Origin: JAAURB01 sp049649525
Lineage (GTDB): Bacteria; Cyanobacteriota; Cyanobacteriia; Cyanobacteriales; Microcoleaceae
Reading direction: 5' to 3'
DNA length: 64,000 nucleotides
Assembly: GCA_049649525.1 (NCBI GenBank)
Contig: JBARZE010000012.1
Location: 60,307-124,306 of the forward strand
Made by a program: the position numbers and the translations under genes
The notes under the pieces: generated by a model
What the model was told of the DNA's origin: nothing
Database searches by the model: none
What the model saw: only the letters and a program-made list of their open reading frames with translations
Shown here: positions 63,758 to 64,000 of the stretch, piece by piece
Layout: each line of letters begins with the position of its first letter
Numbering within the stretch: the first letter of the stretch is position 1

Positions 63758-64000
63758 TTGCCCGCAAATCCGTTGCAGATCAACAATTCATACTTTAAAC
63801 CCCTACTCGAAGAGTAGTAATGACTCAATAACGACTCAAAAACAACTTTAACACGCCTTTTATTTGAATAATAATTCAACTCTATAGGCACAATTACTGA
63901 GTGGCTTGTGACCAATCAGTCAAAATCCACTGACTAAAAAATGGGGACGATCTATCCCCGTTTAAACACAGTTTTCTATTTTAGGCTTCCCAACCCCAAA
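63758..64000. other. Right-edge region without a recognised gene
   Basis: 243 bases after tRNA-Val. It contains a short CTACTC-GAA-GAGTAG hairpin (63809-63823) and AATGACTCAATAACGACTC direct-repeat-like text. No ORF of coding quality and no integrase start is visible. Confidence 0.4.

Overview
The window reads as chromosomal DNA of a filamentous, Oscillatoriales-type cyanobacterium (Planktothrix/Lyngbya-like is my inference; no species is assigned). Evidence: psbZ next to ribH, a high-light-inducible protein gene, a CtpB-type processing protease, an SLH/porin-neighbourhood surface protein, hemB, a cyanobacterial MASE1 kinase, a small DUF4327-like protein, many GCGATCGC (HIP1) octamers (for example 2028-2035 and 6997-7004), AT-rich base composition, and intergenic tracts of TTCATAA-type and GACGTTGCATGCAACGTC-type repeats. 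I see no phage genes, transposases, CRISPR arrays or rRNA.

Layout. 1-2366: left-edge MacB/DevC-like permease and its HlyD adaptor. 2756-6690: flavin reductase, MIF-type tautomerase, SGNH hydrolase, ribH, psbZ and a NYN RNase-like gene. 6876-6947: tRNA-Asn. 7021-17114: RecQ helicase, alpha/beta hydrolase, glycerophosphodiesterase, a P-loop ATPase, a membrane J-domain protein, an M15-like peptidase, a pheophorbide-oxygenase-like Rieske protein, RNase PH and a histidine kinase. 17304-19244: glmS. 19542-28808: an island of large multi-pass membrane proteins (one GT39-like, two paralogous 574-residue GT-C-like proteins facing away from each other, two unknowns) plus a soluble alpha-helical protein, probably for surface glycan. 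29172-36261: MASE1 sensor kinase, peroxiredoxin, an atypical DeoC, an FHA-Ser/Thr kinase, DUF4327 and LarB. 36267-43201: a family-5 ABC solute-binding lipoprotein directly before larB, ispF, hli, nucleoside hydrolase, HPPD and two unknowns. 43738-49112: CtpB, a repetitive SLH surface protein and a zinc-type P-type ATPase with a Fur-like box. 49234-55844: MidA-like methyltransferase, cysS, hisI, sufE, hemB and a pentapeptide-repeat protein. 61795-63757: CbiX-type chelatase, a tandem ABM protein and tRNA-Val.

The most promising undescribed system is the leftward three-gene operon at 61630-56056. It encodes a winged-helix-like protein, a 697-residue P-loop ATPase, and an 860-residue fusion of a DEDD 3'-5' exonuclease, a Cas4/AddB-like [4Fe-4S] PD-(D/E)XK nuclease and an FtsK motor that lacks membrane anchor and gamma domain. 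It looks like a DNA end-processing or defence machine. No similarity search could be run, so this is inference from motifs and gene order.

Other points of interest: a DeoC homologue with Gln in place of the Schiff-base Lys; a dispersed composite repeat in at least three copies; a 17/19 Fur-type box before the metal ATPase; a small membrane-protein gene that appears frameshifted; and inverted repeats in the long leader of ctpB. Most other genes are ordinary housekeeping functions.
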